From NCBI RefSeq assembly GCF_013408145.1, contig NZ_JACBZI010000001.1:1471501-1535500 (forward strand): 64,000 nt of DNA, read 5' to 3'. Positions 46,301 through 53,816 of this stretch are shown here, in pieces. Within the stretch, counting starts at the first letter, position 1. Every line of letters starts with the position of its first letter. The notes under the pieces are model-generated. The model did no database searches, was not told the origin of the DNA, and saw only the letters and a list, made by a program, of their open reading frames with translations. Source of the stretch: Nocardioides marinus. GTDB taxonomy: Bacteria; Actinomycetota; Actinomycetes; Propionibacteriales; Nocardioidaceae. The position numbers were made by a program, and so were the translations under genes.

Positions 46301-48030
46301 CCACCGCTCCCTGAGCCTGTCGAAGGGCCGCCGACGAGGAACACGCCGAACAGGCCGCGGTCTGGGATGGTGCCGCCGCTGGTGACCGCGAGCCGCTGCG
46401 CGCCCGGACGAGCGGTGAGCTGCCCGGTGACACGGTCCCACACCATGCGCGGGCGCAGCTCGGCGAACTCGTCGGAGGGGTAGCGACCGGTGAGGAGGTC
46501 CAGCACGGCGTCGTACGCCGAGCGCGGCAGACCGGTGAACGGCGCGGCGCGGCGGACCAGGTCGTAGAGGGCGTCGACGTCCCACGCCTCCATGGCGGTG
46601 GCGGCGACGAGTTGCTGGGCGAGGACGTCGAGGGGGTTGGTCGGCACCCGCATCGACTCGATGGCGCCGGTGCGCATCCGCTCGACCGCGACGGCGGTCT
46701 GGGCCAGGTCGCCGCGGTGCTTGGGGAAGAGCACGCCGCGGGAGACCTCGCCGACCTGGTGGCCGGCGCGGCCGACGCGCTGCAGGGCGCTGGCGACGCT
46801 GGGCGGGGACTCGATCTGGACGACGAGGTCGACCGCGCCCATGTCGATGCCGAGCTCGAGGCTGCTGGTGGCGACCACGGCGGGCAGGCGACCGCGCTTG
46901 AGGTCGTCCTCGATGAGGGCGCGCTGCTCCTTGGAGACCGAGCCGTGGTGGGCGCGGGCCAGCACCGGCGCCCCCGGGTTGTCGGTCGAGCTCGTCGAGA
47001 CCCCGGACTGCGCCATCACCTCGGCGGGCATCCGCGTCTGCTGTCGAGGCACCACGTCGCCGGGCTCCGGCTCGACGCCGGCGCGCTCGGCGGCGATCTC
47101 GTTGAGCCGGGCGGTGAGCCGCTCGGAGAGACGCCGGGAGTTGGCGAAGACGATGGTGGAGCGGTGGGCCTCGATGAGGTCCGCGACGCGTTCCTCGACG
47201 TGCGGCCAGAGGCTGTTGTCGCGGCCGCCGCCCTCGGAGTCGCCGGTGCCGTCGGGGTCGTCGAGGTCCTGGACGCCGCCGGGGTTGGTCATGTCCTCGA
47301 CGGGGACGACGACGGAGAGCTCCCACTCCTTGCTCGAGGGCGGGGCGACGATCTCGACCGGGGCGCTGCCGCCGAGGAACCTGGCGACCTCCTCGAGCGG
47401 GCGCACGGTGGCGGAGAGGCCGATGCGCTGGGCGGGGGAGTCGAGCATGGCGTCGAGACGCTCGAGGCTCAGCGCGAGGTGGGCGCCGCGCTTGGTGCCG
47501 GCGACGGCGTGCACCTCGTCGATGATCACCGTGCGCACGCCGCGCAGCGACTCGCGCGCCTGGCTGGTGAGCATGAGGAACAGCGACTCGGGCGTGGTGA
47601 TGAGGATGTCGGGCGGCTTGGTGGAGAGGCGTCGCCGGTCGGCCGCGCTGGTGTCGCCGGAGCGGACGCCGACCTGGACGTCGGAGACGCTGGTCTCCAG
47701 CCGCTCGGCGGTGTGGCGGATGCCGGTCAGCGGGGCGCGCAGGTTGCGCTCGACGTCGACGGCCAGCGCCTTCAGCGGACTGACGTAGAGGACGCGGCAG
47801 CGCTCCTGCGGGTCCTCGGGCGGGGTGCCGGTGAGCACCTGGTCCAGCGACCAGAGGAACGCGCTGAGCGTCTTGCCGCTGCCGGTGGGGGCCACCACCA
47901 GCGCGTGCTTGCCGGCGCCGATGGCCTGCCAGGCGCCGACCTGGGCAGGGGTGGGCTCGGCGAAGGCTGCGCGGAACCACGTCCGCGTCGGCTCGCTGAA
48001 CTCCTCCAGCACGTCGGCACCCCTGCTCAC
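43333..48030 (-). CDS. lhr: Large ATP-dependent helicase Lhr
   Basis: 1565-residue superfamily 2 helicase that unwinds DNA-RNA and damaged DNA; linked to repair in mycobacteria. The motor is N-terminal: APTGSGKTLSAFLW (about 45), the DEVH box in IIDEVHAVAGTKRGAHLALS (about 170), LSATVRP, HHGSVSKEQR, TSSLELGIDMG, QRVGRAGHQVG. A winged helix and the Lhr core follow, and the long C-terminal Lhr-CTD fills about 900-1565. Start GTG 48030, with CAGGAT six bases upstream; a longer reading adds unlikely sequence. A 19-base dispersed repeat is embedded near residue 570. Nei is coupled downstream. Confidence 0.94.
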   Translation of the reverse strand: MSRGADVLEEFSEPTRTWFRAAFAEPTPAQVGAWQAIGAGKHALVVAPTGSGKTLSAFLWSLDQVLTGTPPEDPQERCRVLYVSPLKALAVDVERNLRAPLTGIRHTAERLETSVSDVQVGVRSGDTSAADRRRLSTKPPDILITTPESLFLMLTSQARESLRGVRTVIIDEVHAVAGTKRGAHLALSLERLDAMLDSPAQRIGLSATVRPLEEVARFLGGSAPVEIVAPPSSKEWELSVVVPVEDMTNPGGVQDLDDPDGTGDSEGGGRDNSLWPHVEERVADLIEAHRSTIVFANSRRLSERLTARLNEIAAERAGVEPEPGDVVPRQQTRMPAEVMAQSGVSTSSTDNPGAPVLARAHHGSVSKEQRALIEDDLKRGRLPAVVATSSLELGIDMGAVDLVVQIESPPSVASALQRVGRAGHQVGEVSRGVLFPKHRGDLAQTAVAVERMRTGAIESMRVPTNPLDVLAQQLVAATAMEAWDVDALYDLVRRAAPFTGLPRSAYDAVLDLLTGRYPSDEFAELRPRMVWDRVTGQLTARPGAQRLAVTSGGTIPDRGLFGVFLVGGPSTGSGSGGGGARVGELDEEMVYESRVGDVFALGATSWRIEDITHDRVLVTPAPGIPGRLPFWKGDGLGRPAELGQAVGALVRELGSVPRKQAEARVREQGLDEWASTNLVDYLHEQMEATSVLPSDQTLVVERFRDELGDWRLVLHSPYGTQVHAPWALAINARLRERFGVDGQAVASDDGIVVRIPDTDAEPPGADVVAFEPDEIEEIVTAEVGGSALFASRFRECAARALLLPRRDPGRRSPLWQQRQRSAALLEVASKYPSFPIVLEAVRECLQDVYDLPSLVSLMRRVERREVSVVDVPTHAPSPFARSLLFGYVAQFVYEGDSPIAERRAAALSLDQGLLAELLGRAELRELLDPAVLEEVEAELQRTAEDRRVRDAEGVADLLRLLGPLTTEELVARSVPDADVKQWALDLATARRAVEVRLGGEERWAAIEDVGRLRDGLGVPVPPGTPDVFADPVEDPLSDLVARHARSHGPFTAEEVATRLGLGVSVVRLTLQRLAAQGRVLDGEFRPSGAGTEWCDAEVLRKLRRRSLARLRKEVEPVEPEALGRFGTAWQHVSGKRGLRGLDGLLAAVDQLAGCAVPASALEPLVLASRVRDYEPAMLDELTASGEVLWVGHGALGSNDGWVSLHLADQAPLTLPEPVPFDHSEAAEAVLAALAGGGAWFFRQLAQQVEAAGVSATDDVLTRTLWQLVWSGRVAGDTLAPLRALTRGGGTTHRTKRAPARPRLASTTGSAGRLRATGARTGPPETAGRWALLPELDTDPTRRAHAAAEHLLDRHGVITRGAVASERIPGGFAAVYKVLAAFEDSGRCRRGYFVSGLGAAQFGTVGAIDRLRTFSEPTTGPDAAPTSSSDAEVVSVALAATDPANPYGAALPWPERSSAEEGGAGHRPGRKAGALVVIVDGRLVLYVERGGKTLLTFSDDPQLLGLAARSLADAAARGALGRMTVEKADGEPLLGSGTTPLRTALTEAGFVSTPRGLRLHPGPGRR
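46309..46327 (+). repeat. Dispersed repeat CCCTGAGCCTGTCGAAGGG inside lhr
   Basis: A 19-base sequence that recurs as an intergenic and intragenic repeat in many high-GC bacteria. On the lhr strand it reads PSTGSG within a Gly/Ser-rich loop (PSTGSGSGGGGARVG), so insertion was tolerated. Confidence 0.7.
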
Positions 48031-48115
48031 CCGCTCATCCTGTCCGATGGCACCGACAGTCCTCTCGCCTGATCGGGTAGGGCCGCTTCGTGGAGGTGCC
48101 TGAAAAGGTGGGGGC

Positions 48116-48883
48116 ATGTCTCGTGGGTGGGGTGGCCAGGGCCAGGCGGCGGCGTACGCCGCGACGTGCGCGCGGCTGTGCGCCGGGGCGCACCCGGCGC
48201 TGCTGTCGGCGCTCCGACCGCTGACCGGGCGGCGCGTGCTCGACGTCGGCGCCGGGGACGGTCGACTGGCGCGGGTCCTGCGCGGGGCGGGAGCCCACGT
48301 CGTCGCGGTCGACCCGGACCCCGAGATGGCCGGGCTCACGGTGGGCCTGCCGGACCTGCCCTTCGAGGACGGTGCCTTCGACCTCGTGGTCGCCGCGTTC
48401 GTGGTCAACCACCTCGACGATCCGCGCGCGGGCGTCGCCGAGCTGGCCCGTGTCACCGCGCCCGGCGGTCGCGTGCTCGCGACGATCTGGCCGTCGGGTG
48501 CCAACGCCCAGTCGCGGATGTGGCAGCGGGTGCTCGACGCCGTGGGGGTCGTCCCGGCGCCGGGCGTGCGGCTGCCCGAGCACCTCGACTTCCCGCGGAC
48601 CGTGCAGGGTCTGCAGGACCTCCTGGCCGATGCCGGGCTCGACGCCGACGCGCACCCGATCACCTGGACCCACCGCGGCCCGGTCGACGAGCTGTGGGAC
48701 GGCGCGGCTGCCGGCATCGGTGGCATCGGGGCGACGGTCGCCGCGCAGCCGGTCGAGGTGCGCGAGCGGTTGCGGGCGGCGTACGAGCAGGAGGTGCGGG
48801 CCCTCGTCGTCGACGACGAGCTGTGCTTCACCACCGAGGCGGTGCTGGGCGTGGGCGTGGCGCCGGGGAGGATGAGGGAGTGA
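48116..48883 (+). CDS. Class I SAM-dependent methyltransferase
   Basis: 255 residues. The SAM-binding site is VLDVGAGDGRLARVL (motif I, about 42-56), with VVAVDPDPEMAGL (motif II) and FDLVVAAFVVNHLDDP (motif IV), then VTAPGGRVLATIW. The C-half (about 140-255) is typical of small-molecule methyltransferases of the UbiE/type-11 group. Substrate unknown. ATG follows AAAAGGTGGGGGC. Divergent from lhr. Its stop overlaps the next start as GTGA. Confidence 0.88.
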   Translation: MSRGWGGQGQAAAYAATCARLCAGAHPALLSALRPLTGRRVLDVGAGDGRLARVLRGAGAHVVAVDPDPEMAGLTVGLPDLPFEDGAFDLVVAAFVVNHLDDPRAGVAELARVTAPGGRVLATIWPSGANAQSRMWQRVLDAVGVVPAPGVRLPEHLDFPRTVQGLQDLLADAGLDADAHPITWTHRGPVDELWDGAAAGIGGIGATVAAQPVEVRERLRAAYEQEVRALVVDDELCFTTEAVLGVGVAPGRMRE

Positions 48884-49293
48884 GGTTCACCGAGCACGAG
48901 ATGACGACCGCGCTGCAGGGTGCCGTGCGCGCCGGACTGGCCGAGGACCCCGACGAGGCGAAGGCCGCGTGGGAGGAGCTGGACAGGTTCACGCGCTTCC
49001 AGACGCTGACCCTCATCGGCGACCAGGTGCTGCCGGTGCTCGTCGGACTGCCGGACGTCACGGTGGAGCCGGGCACGCGCGCGGAGTACGACGACGAGAC
49101 CGTCGCCTCGGTCGCCGGCCCGCTGCTGGCCGCCGAGTGGGACCGCTCGCAGGGTGACGGCTCCTGGGAGGCCCAGCCCGCCGAGGACCGCGACGCCTAC
49201 CTCGACCACCGGGTCGGGCTGGTGCAGGAGGTGCTCTCGCACCTGCCGCCGCGGCAGGACCCGGACGCGCTCATCGTGCCGGACCACCTGTAG
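48880..49293 (+). CDS. Conserved hypothetical protein coupled to methyltransferase
   Basis: 137 residues, very acidic, no signal peptide or membrane helix. It begins VRFTEHEMTTALQGAVRAGL, has KAAWEELDRFTRFQTLTLIG (about 28-47), and ends LPPRQDPDALIVPDHL. It appears mostly helical. The four-base overlap with the methyltransferase suggests a shared task, but I recognise no family function. The 72 bases after it, up to the convergent small gene, show no terminator I trust. Confidence 0.78.
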   Translation: MRFTEHEMTTALQGAVRAGLAEDPDEAKAAWEELDRFTRFQTLTLIGDQVLPVLVGLPDVTVEPGTRAEYDDETVASVAGPLLAAEWDRSQGDGSWEAQPAEDRDAYLDHRVGLVQEVLSHLPPRQDPDALIVPDHL

Positions 49294-49365
49294 GGCACGC
49301 GGTGGAACCAGACGGGCCGGCGTCACGGAACCGGACGGACCGAGCAGCCGCCCATGAGCGTCAGG

Positions 49366-49674
49366 TCAGTCCCAGCCCATCGTCCACGAGGCATCCTGCG
49401 GCCGCGGTGACGCGTCCTCCGGCAGGTCGTGCCGCAGCCGGTTGAGGTAGTCCTGCGGGACGTCCACGCCTGCCTCGCCCAGCTCCGCAGCGGACGGCAG
49501 CCGGTCGTCGAGCAGGCCGAACGGCTCGCCCCTGCGGTAGAGCAGGGAGACCACGCCCGCCTCAGCCAGCTCCAGCAGGCGCGGCTGGTCGATGCCTGCA
49601 GCGCGACAGAAGTCGTGCACGAGCACCACACCGGTGGTCGGCAGCAACTTCTTGCGGGGCGGTTCGTCCCTCAT
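49366..49674 (-). CDS. Small hypothetical protein
   Basis: 102 residues, start ATG 49674 with GGAG three bases upstream. It shows LPTTGVVLVHDFCRAAGIDQ (about 10-29) and LLELAEAGVVSLLYRRGEPF, then LPSAAELGEAGVDVPQDYLN. The alternating helices could form a small DNA- or protein-binding domain, but no known motif is clear. Codon use (MRDEPPRKK) is ordinary for the genome. A longer in-frame reading to 49815 would run through the inverted-repeat element, which I consider non-coding. Confidence 0.6.
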   Translation of the reverse strand: MRDEPPRKKLLPTTGVVLVHDFCRAAGIDQPRLLELAEAGVVSLLYRRGEPFGLLDDRLPSAAELGEAGVDVPQDYLNRLRHDLPEDASPRPQDASWTMGWD

Positions 49675-49722
49675 GACTCCAGTGTCACCGCCGTGTCCAC
49701 CGCTCGACTTCGCGCCATCGCT

Positions 49723-49809
49723 CGTACGAGAACAGGCACAACGGCGGATGCAGCCGTCCGTCGCGGCGCGACGACCCGGGGATCCGTGCGTTGTGCCTGT
49801 CTTCGTACG
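49723..49809. repeat. 87-base structured inverted-repeat element
   Basis: Outer arms 49724-49743 and 49789-49808 pair at 18 of 20 positions (GTACGAGAACAGGCACAACG against its reverse complement). Inside is a second stem (about 49745-49749 / 49782-49786) and a perfect central hairpin CGTCGC-GGC-GCGACG (49759-49773). It lies between the fusion gene's stop and the small gene's start, both minus strand. It may be a terminator, a miniature mobile element or a structured RNA. Confidence 0.75.
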
Positions 49810-49821
49810 CATCAACCGGCG

Positions 49822-52761
49822 CTAGCGTCCGGTCCACCTCGGGGGCCGCTTCTCCGCGAAGGCGGCGACGCCCTCGCGGGCGTCGTCGCTGAGGATCACC
49901 GGGCTGGCCATCTCGCTCTGCCGGGTGAACGCCTCGTCGACCGGCCAGGCGGGAGCGGCGTCGATGATCTGCTTGCCCACCCGCACCGACAGCGGGGCGT
50001 TGTCGGCGACCTGACGCGCCAGTTCCAGCGCCGCCACCAGGGCGCGGCCGTCCGGGACGACCCGGTTGACCAGGCCCAGCTCGTGCAACCGCTGCGCCGA
50101 GACCGGCTCGCCCAGCAACGCGATCTCCAGCGCCACCGCCCGCGGCAGCCGCGTCGCCGTGCGCAGCAGACCTCCGGCGGCGGCCAGCAGGCCGCGCTTG
50201 ACCTCCGGCAGGCCGAAGGTCGCCGCCTCGCCCGCCACCACCAGGTCCGCGCAGAGCGCCAGCTCGAAGCCGCCCGCCAGCGCCGAGCCCTCGACCGCGG
50301 CGATCGTCGGCTTCGTCGGCGGCAGCTCGGTGAGACCCAAGGGGCCGCGTCGCTCCGTCACCGGCACCTCGCCGCGGTGCGCGCCCGAGAGGTCCATCCC
50401 CGCGCAGAACGTGCCGCCGGCGCCGGTCAGCACGATCGCCCGGACCGCGTCGTCGGCCTCCACGTCGTCCACCGCCCGCTCCAGCATCCGTGCGGTGCGG
50501 GCGTCGATCGCGTTGCGCACCCGAGGCCGGTCCAGCGTGATCATCGCGACCGGGCCGTCGAGCGTGGTGTGCACCGGCGCCGCCGGCGCTTCCGGCAGCG
50601 GCACCCGCTCGTCCCCGAGCACCAGGTGACCGTCCTCCGAGCGCAGCACCCGGCGCAGGGCGTCGGTGCCGGTCAGCAGCGCCACGTCCTCCTCGGCCTC
50701 GCGCCGCAGCAGCACCCGGCTGCCGTCCTCGGCGATGGCCGAGACGACCACGCCCTCCACGCGCCCCTCCCGGTCGTGACCGACCGTCACGGCCTCCACG
50801 ACCGCCGGGCCGTCGAGCTCGGTGACCACCGGCCGCGGCGCCGGCCGGTCCACCGTCGGGCGCAGGTGCGCGAACGGCCGAGCAGGCGGCGTGGCGGAGT
50901 AGACCCCGAGCGCGTGCTTCGTGGCGTACCAGCCCAGCGAGCTCGACAGCCCCACCTCGTCGGGTCGCTCGCGCAGCTGCGGGACCATCGTCGCGATGGC
51001 GTGCAGGCCGTAGCCGTTGCCCGGACCACCCGCCGACGTCAGCCCGCCCGTGACGCTGAGCGGCCGTGCCGGGTCCTGCCACGGCAGCCCCAGCGCCTGC
51101 GCGCCGAGCTGCACCGCGGCCGGGAAGCAGGAGTAGAGGTCCACCGGCCCCAGCTCGTCGGCCCGGACCCGGGCGTGCTCCAGTGCCGCCCGGCCGGCTG
51201 CGGCGATGGCGGGGGAGGAGGCCAGGTCCGCCCGCTCGGAGACGAACCACTCGTCGGTCGCCGAGGCCCCGGAGTGGAGGAACACCCACTTCTCCTGCGG
51301 TACGCCGAGCGCGGCTGCCGCGGCCACGCTGGTCACCACCACGCCGGCTGCCAGGTCTACCTGCAGGTTGGCGCACATCAGCTTCGTGTACGGGTCCGAG
51401 ACGGCCCGGTTGGCCGGCGTCACCGTCGCGATCTCCTCGGCCGTGCGCGCCGTCGGGTCCCACGCGTAGGGGTTCTCCGCCGCGACCGCGCTGTGCCGCG
51501 CCCACAGGTCCGCGATCGCGGCCCGGTGCTCGGCCTCGTCGGTGCCGGCGGCACCCCGCAGCGCGGACTCGATCAGCGCGTAGACGTAGATCGGCGCCCC
51601 CAGCCCCACGCTCGTCTCCGCCTCGTTGTTGGCCGGCCGGTCGACGCCGATCACCCGGTCCGGGGCGGCGTCGTCGGGCTGCCGGGTCCACTGCGGCTCG
51701 CGCCCCTGCGCCTGCAGCGCCGCGACGGTCGCCCCGGCCTCCGCGCCGCTCACCAGCACCACGTGCGCGTCGCCGTTCACGACCCGGTCGGCGGCGTCGT
51801 TCATCGCGAGCTGTCCGCCGTCACCGCCGTACGCCGACGTCTGCACGGTCCGCGCCTCCTCGGCTCCCACGAGCGAGGCGACCAGGCCCGCCTGGTCGGG
51901 GTAGGTCCACGAGGCGCTCGGCACGGCGTACACCAGGTCGGCGCGACCCAGCACGTCCACGCCCGCGTCGCGCTCGGCCGCGCGCAGCGCCTCGACGGCG
52001 GAGGCCACCGGCTCCACGGGAGCATCGAGGTCGGGCGTGCGCCGCACGACCTGGCCGACCCCGATCACCACCGGCGTGGTCGGCTCCAGCAGCGCCCCCG
52101 TCCGCTCGTGCAGCACCGGCTCGTCGGCCACTCGCAGCCGGGCACCACCCTCGGCGTCCCCGAGCAGCTCGGCCACCCGCGCCAGCGAGTCGGCCAGCGC
52201 GACCTCCACGCTGCGCACGGCCGTGAGGCCCACCGGCCCCTTGACCGGCGGGCCGTCCAGCGCCCCGTCGAGTCGTACGCCGCTGCCCGCGGGCGTCGGT
52301 ACGACGGAGGCCCACAACCCGACCGTGATGCCCATCGGGCCGGTGCCCCGCAGCTCGAACCCGTCCGCGTCGACCCGCGCCACGCTCCACCGCGCCTGCG
52401 CGGGGATGTCCATCAGCGAGATCTGCTGGGTGAACTCCGCGCCCGTCTCCATCCGGCTCGGCCGCTCGCCGCGCCACGAGCGGTGCAGGGTCAACCACTC
52501 GTGCACCCGGTCGAGGTCGGTCAGCAGCCCCACCACCTCCGCGGGGGCTGCCGTCACCGTGCCGGTCGCGTGGACCCGGCGGGCGTAGTCGGCCGCACCC
52601 TCGGGCTCGGCGATCGACACCCCGGGATCGGCCACGGACCGATCGGTGCCCGGCCGGAGCCGGGACGCCACGTCGCCGGCCACCACCTTCGCGGTCTGCG
52701 CCAGCACGGGGGCCAGCGTGGTGACGGTGCCGAGCACCCGGGTGCGACGCGAGGAAGGCAT
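49822..52761 (-). CDS. Three-module fusion: SRPBCC, thiolase-like (TLP1 type), enoyl-CoA hydratase
   Basis: 979 residues in one unbroken frame. Module 1 (about 56-205) is SRPBCC/polyketide-cyclase-like: RRVHATGTVTAAPAEVVGLL and RVHEWLTLHRSWRGE. Module 2 (about 226-640) has the thiolase fold (VVIGVGQVVRRTP, VVLVSGAEAGATV, GGLTSAGGPGNGYGLHAIAT). It has no Cys in the nucleophile segment (TSAYGGDGGQLA), GGPGNG in place of GHP, and no Cys in the second site. A beta-rich add-on at about 657-718 resembles that of thiolase-like protein type 1. Module 3 (about 730-979) is a crotonase with AGMDLSG and both catalytic Glu residues (AGGFELAL, FGLPEVKRG). ATG 52761 is preferred, with TACGGT seven bases upstream; GTG 52770 is the alternative. 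Confidence 0.88.
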   Translation of the reverse strand: MPSSRRTRVLGTVTTLAPVLAQTAKVVAGDVASRLRPGTDRSVADPGVSIAEPEGAADYARRVHATGTVTAAPAEVVGLLTDLDRVHEWLTLHRSWRGERPSRMETGAEFTQQISLMDIPAQARWSVARVDADGFELRGTGPMGITVGLWASVVPTPAGSGVRLDGALDGPPVKGPVGLTAVRSVEVALADSLARVAELLGDAEGGARLRVADEPVLHERTGALLEPTTPVVIGVGQVVRRTPDLDAPVEPVASAVEALRAAERDAGVDVLGRADLVYAVPSASWTYPDQAGLVASLVGAEEARTVQTSAYGGDGGQLAMNDAADRVVNGDAHVVLVSGAEAGATVAALQAQGREPQWTRQPDDAAPDRVIGVDRPANNEAETSVGLGAPIYVYALIESALRGAAGTDEAEHRAAIADLWARHSAVAAENPYAWDPTARTAEEIATVTPANRAVSDPYTKLMCANLQVDLAAGVVVTSVAAAAALGVPQEKWVFLHSGASATDEWFVSERADLASSPAIAAAGRAALEHARVRADELGPVDLYSCFPAAVQLGAQALGLPWQDPARPLSVTGGLTSAGGPGNGYGLHAIATMVPQLRERPDEVGLSSSLGWYATKHALGVYSATPPARPFAHLRPTVDRPAPRPVVTELDGPAVVEAVTVGHDREGRVEGVVVSAIAEDGSRVLLRREAEEDVALLTGTDALRRVLRSEDGHLVLGDERVPLPEAPAAPVHTTLDGPVAMITLDRPRVRNAIDARTARMLERAVDDVEADDAVRAIVLTGAGGTFCAGMDLSGAHRGEVPVTERRGPLGLTELPPTKPTIAAVEGSALAGGFELALCADLVVAGEAATFGLPEVKRGLLAAAGGLLRTATRLPRAVALEIALLGEPVSAQRLHELGLVNRVVPDGRALVAALELARQVADNAPLSVRVGKQIIDAAPAWPVDEAFTRQSEMASPVILSDDAREGVAAFAEKRPPRWTGR

Positions 52762-52768
52762 GGGCGTC

Positions 52769-52774
52769 ACCGTA
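52769..52774 (-). promoter_or_regulatory. Fusion-gene leaderless -10 (TACGGT)
   Basis: TACGGT on the minus strand ends seven bases before ATG 52761. The divergent ABC promoter lies about 70 bases away. Confidence 0.5.
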
Positions 52775-52841
52775 GAGGGAGGTGGGTGCAGCGCGTGGCG
52801 GGTCTCGGTGCGGCGCGCATACCCCGCCAGGGATCGCGTCC

Positions 52842-52847
52842 TAGGGT
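52842..52847 (+). promoter_or_regulatory. ABC exporter leaderless -10 (TAGGGT)
   Basis: TAGGGT is six bases before GTG 52854. The three ABC genes that follow have no gaps, so this probably drives all of them. Confidence 0.55.
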
Positions 52848-52853
52848 GAGGGC

Positions 52854-53816
52854 GTGAGCACAGGTGTGCCGGCCTCGGGAGCCGGCTCGATGATCCACGC
52901 GGCGGGACTTCGCAAGAGCTTCGGAGGGTTCGAGGCGGTGCGCGGGATCGACGTCGACGTACGTCCGGGGGAGGCCTTCGGGTTCCTCGGGCCCAACGGG
53001 GCCGGCAAGTCCTCGACGATGCGGATGATCGCGGCGGTGTCGCCGGTCAGCGGCGGCACGCTGCGCATCCTGGGCATGGACCCGGCGACCGACGCCCAGC
53101 AGATCAAGGCCCGCATCGGCGTCTGCCCGCAGGAGGACACCCTCGACACCGAGCTGACGGTGCGCGACAACCTCGTCGTCTACGGCCGCTACTTCGGGCT
53201 GCCGCGGGCGGAGGTGCGCGAGCGGGCGCAGGAGCTGCTGGAGTTCGTGCAGCTCACGGAGAAGGCCGACGCGATGGTCGACGACCTGTCGGGCGGCATG
53301 AAGCGCCGGCTGACCATCGCCCGCTCGCTGATCAACCGCCCCGACATCCTGCTGCTCGACGAGCCCACCACCGGCCTGGACCCCCAGGCCCGCCACGTCG
53401 TCTGGGACCGGCTCTTCCGGCTCAAGCAGCAGGGCGTGACGCTGGTGCTCACCACCCACTACATGGACGAGGCCGAGCAGCTCACCGACCGGCTCGTGGT
53501 GATGGACAAGGGGGTGATCGTTGCCGAGGGCTCGCCGCTGGACCTGATCGCCGCCCACTCCACCCGCGAGGTCGCCGAGCTGCGCTTCCCGGTGCCCACC
53601 GACGGCGGCACCCACCAGCCGCTGGCCGAGAAGGTCGCCGACCTGGCCGAGCGCGTCGAGGTGCTGCCCGACCGGCTGCTGCTCTACACCGCCGACGGTG
53701 AGGAGACGGTCGCCAAGGTGCACGAGCGCGGCCTGCAGCCGATCGCGACCCTGGTGCGGCGCTCGACCCTGGAGGACGTCTTCCTGCGGCTGACCGGCCG
53801 GACGCTGGTCGACTGA
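52854..53816 (+). CDS. ABC-2 exporter ATP-binding subunit (DrrA/NodI type)
   Basis: 320 residues, cytoplasmic NBD. Walker A GPNGAGKSS (about 45), Q-loop CPQEDTLDTELTVRDNL, signature LSGGMKRRL, Walker B ILLLDEPTTGLD, and switch His in LVLTTHYMDEAEQ are all intact. A DrrA-like C-terminal domain (about 235-320) follows. It powers the two permeases directly downstream. The system is of the drug, lipid or polysaccharide exporter class; no substrate gene is adjacent. Its TGA overlaps the permease ATG by one base. Confidence 0.93.
   Translation: MSTGVPASGAGSMIHAAGLRKSFGGFEAVRGIDVDVRPGEAFGFLGPNGAGKSSTMRMIAAVSPVSGGTLRILGMDPATDAQQIKARIGVCPQEDTLDTELTVRDNLVVYGRYFGLPRAEVRERAQELLEFVQLTEKADAMVDDLSGGMKRRLTIARSLINRPDILLLDEPTTGLDPQARHVVWDRLFRLKQQGVTLVLTTHYMDEAEQLTDRLVVMDKGVIVAEGSPLDLIAAHSTREVAELRFPVPTDGGTHQPLAEKVADLAERVEVLPDRLLLYTADGEETVAKVHERGLQPIATLVRRSTLEDVFLRLTGRTLVD

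Noticed and set aside
48031..49326. N-terminal extension of lhr up to 49326
   Set aside because: The extension is antisense to two convincing plus-strand genes and has no family likeness. GTG 48030 gives a normal Lhr N-terminus with a -10-like hexamer before it.
49675..49815. Longer start for the small protein at 49366-49674
   Set aside because: It would translate the nested inverted repeat into Cys/Arg-rich sequence unlike the rest; ATG 49674 has GGAG just upstream.
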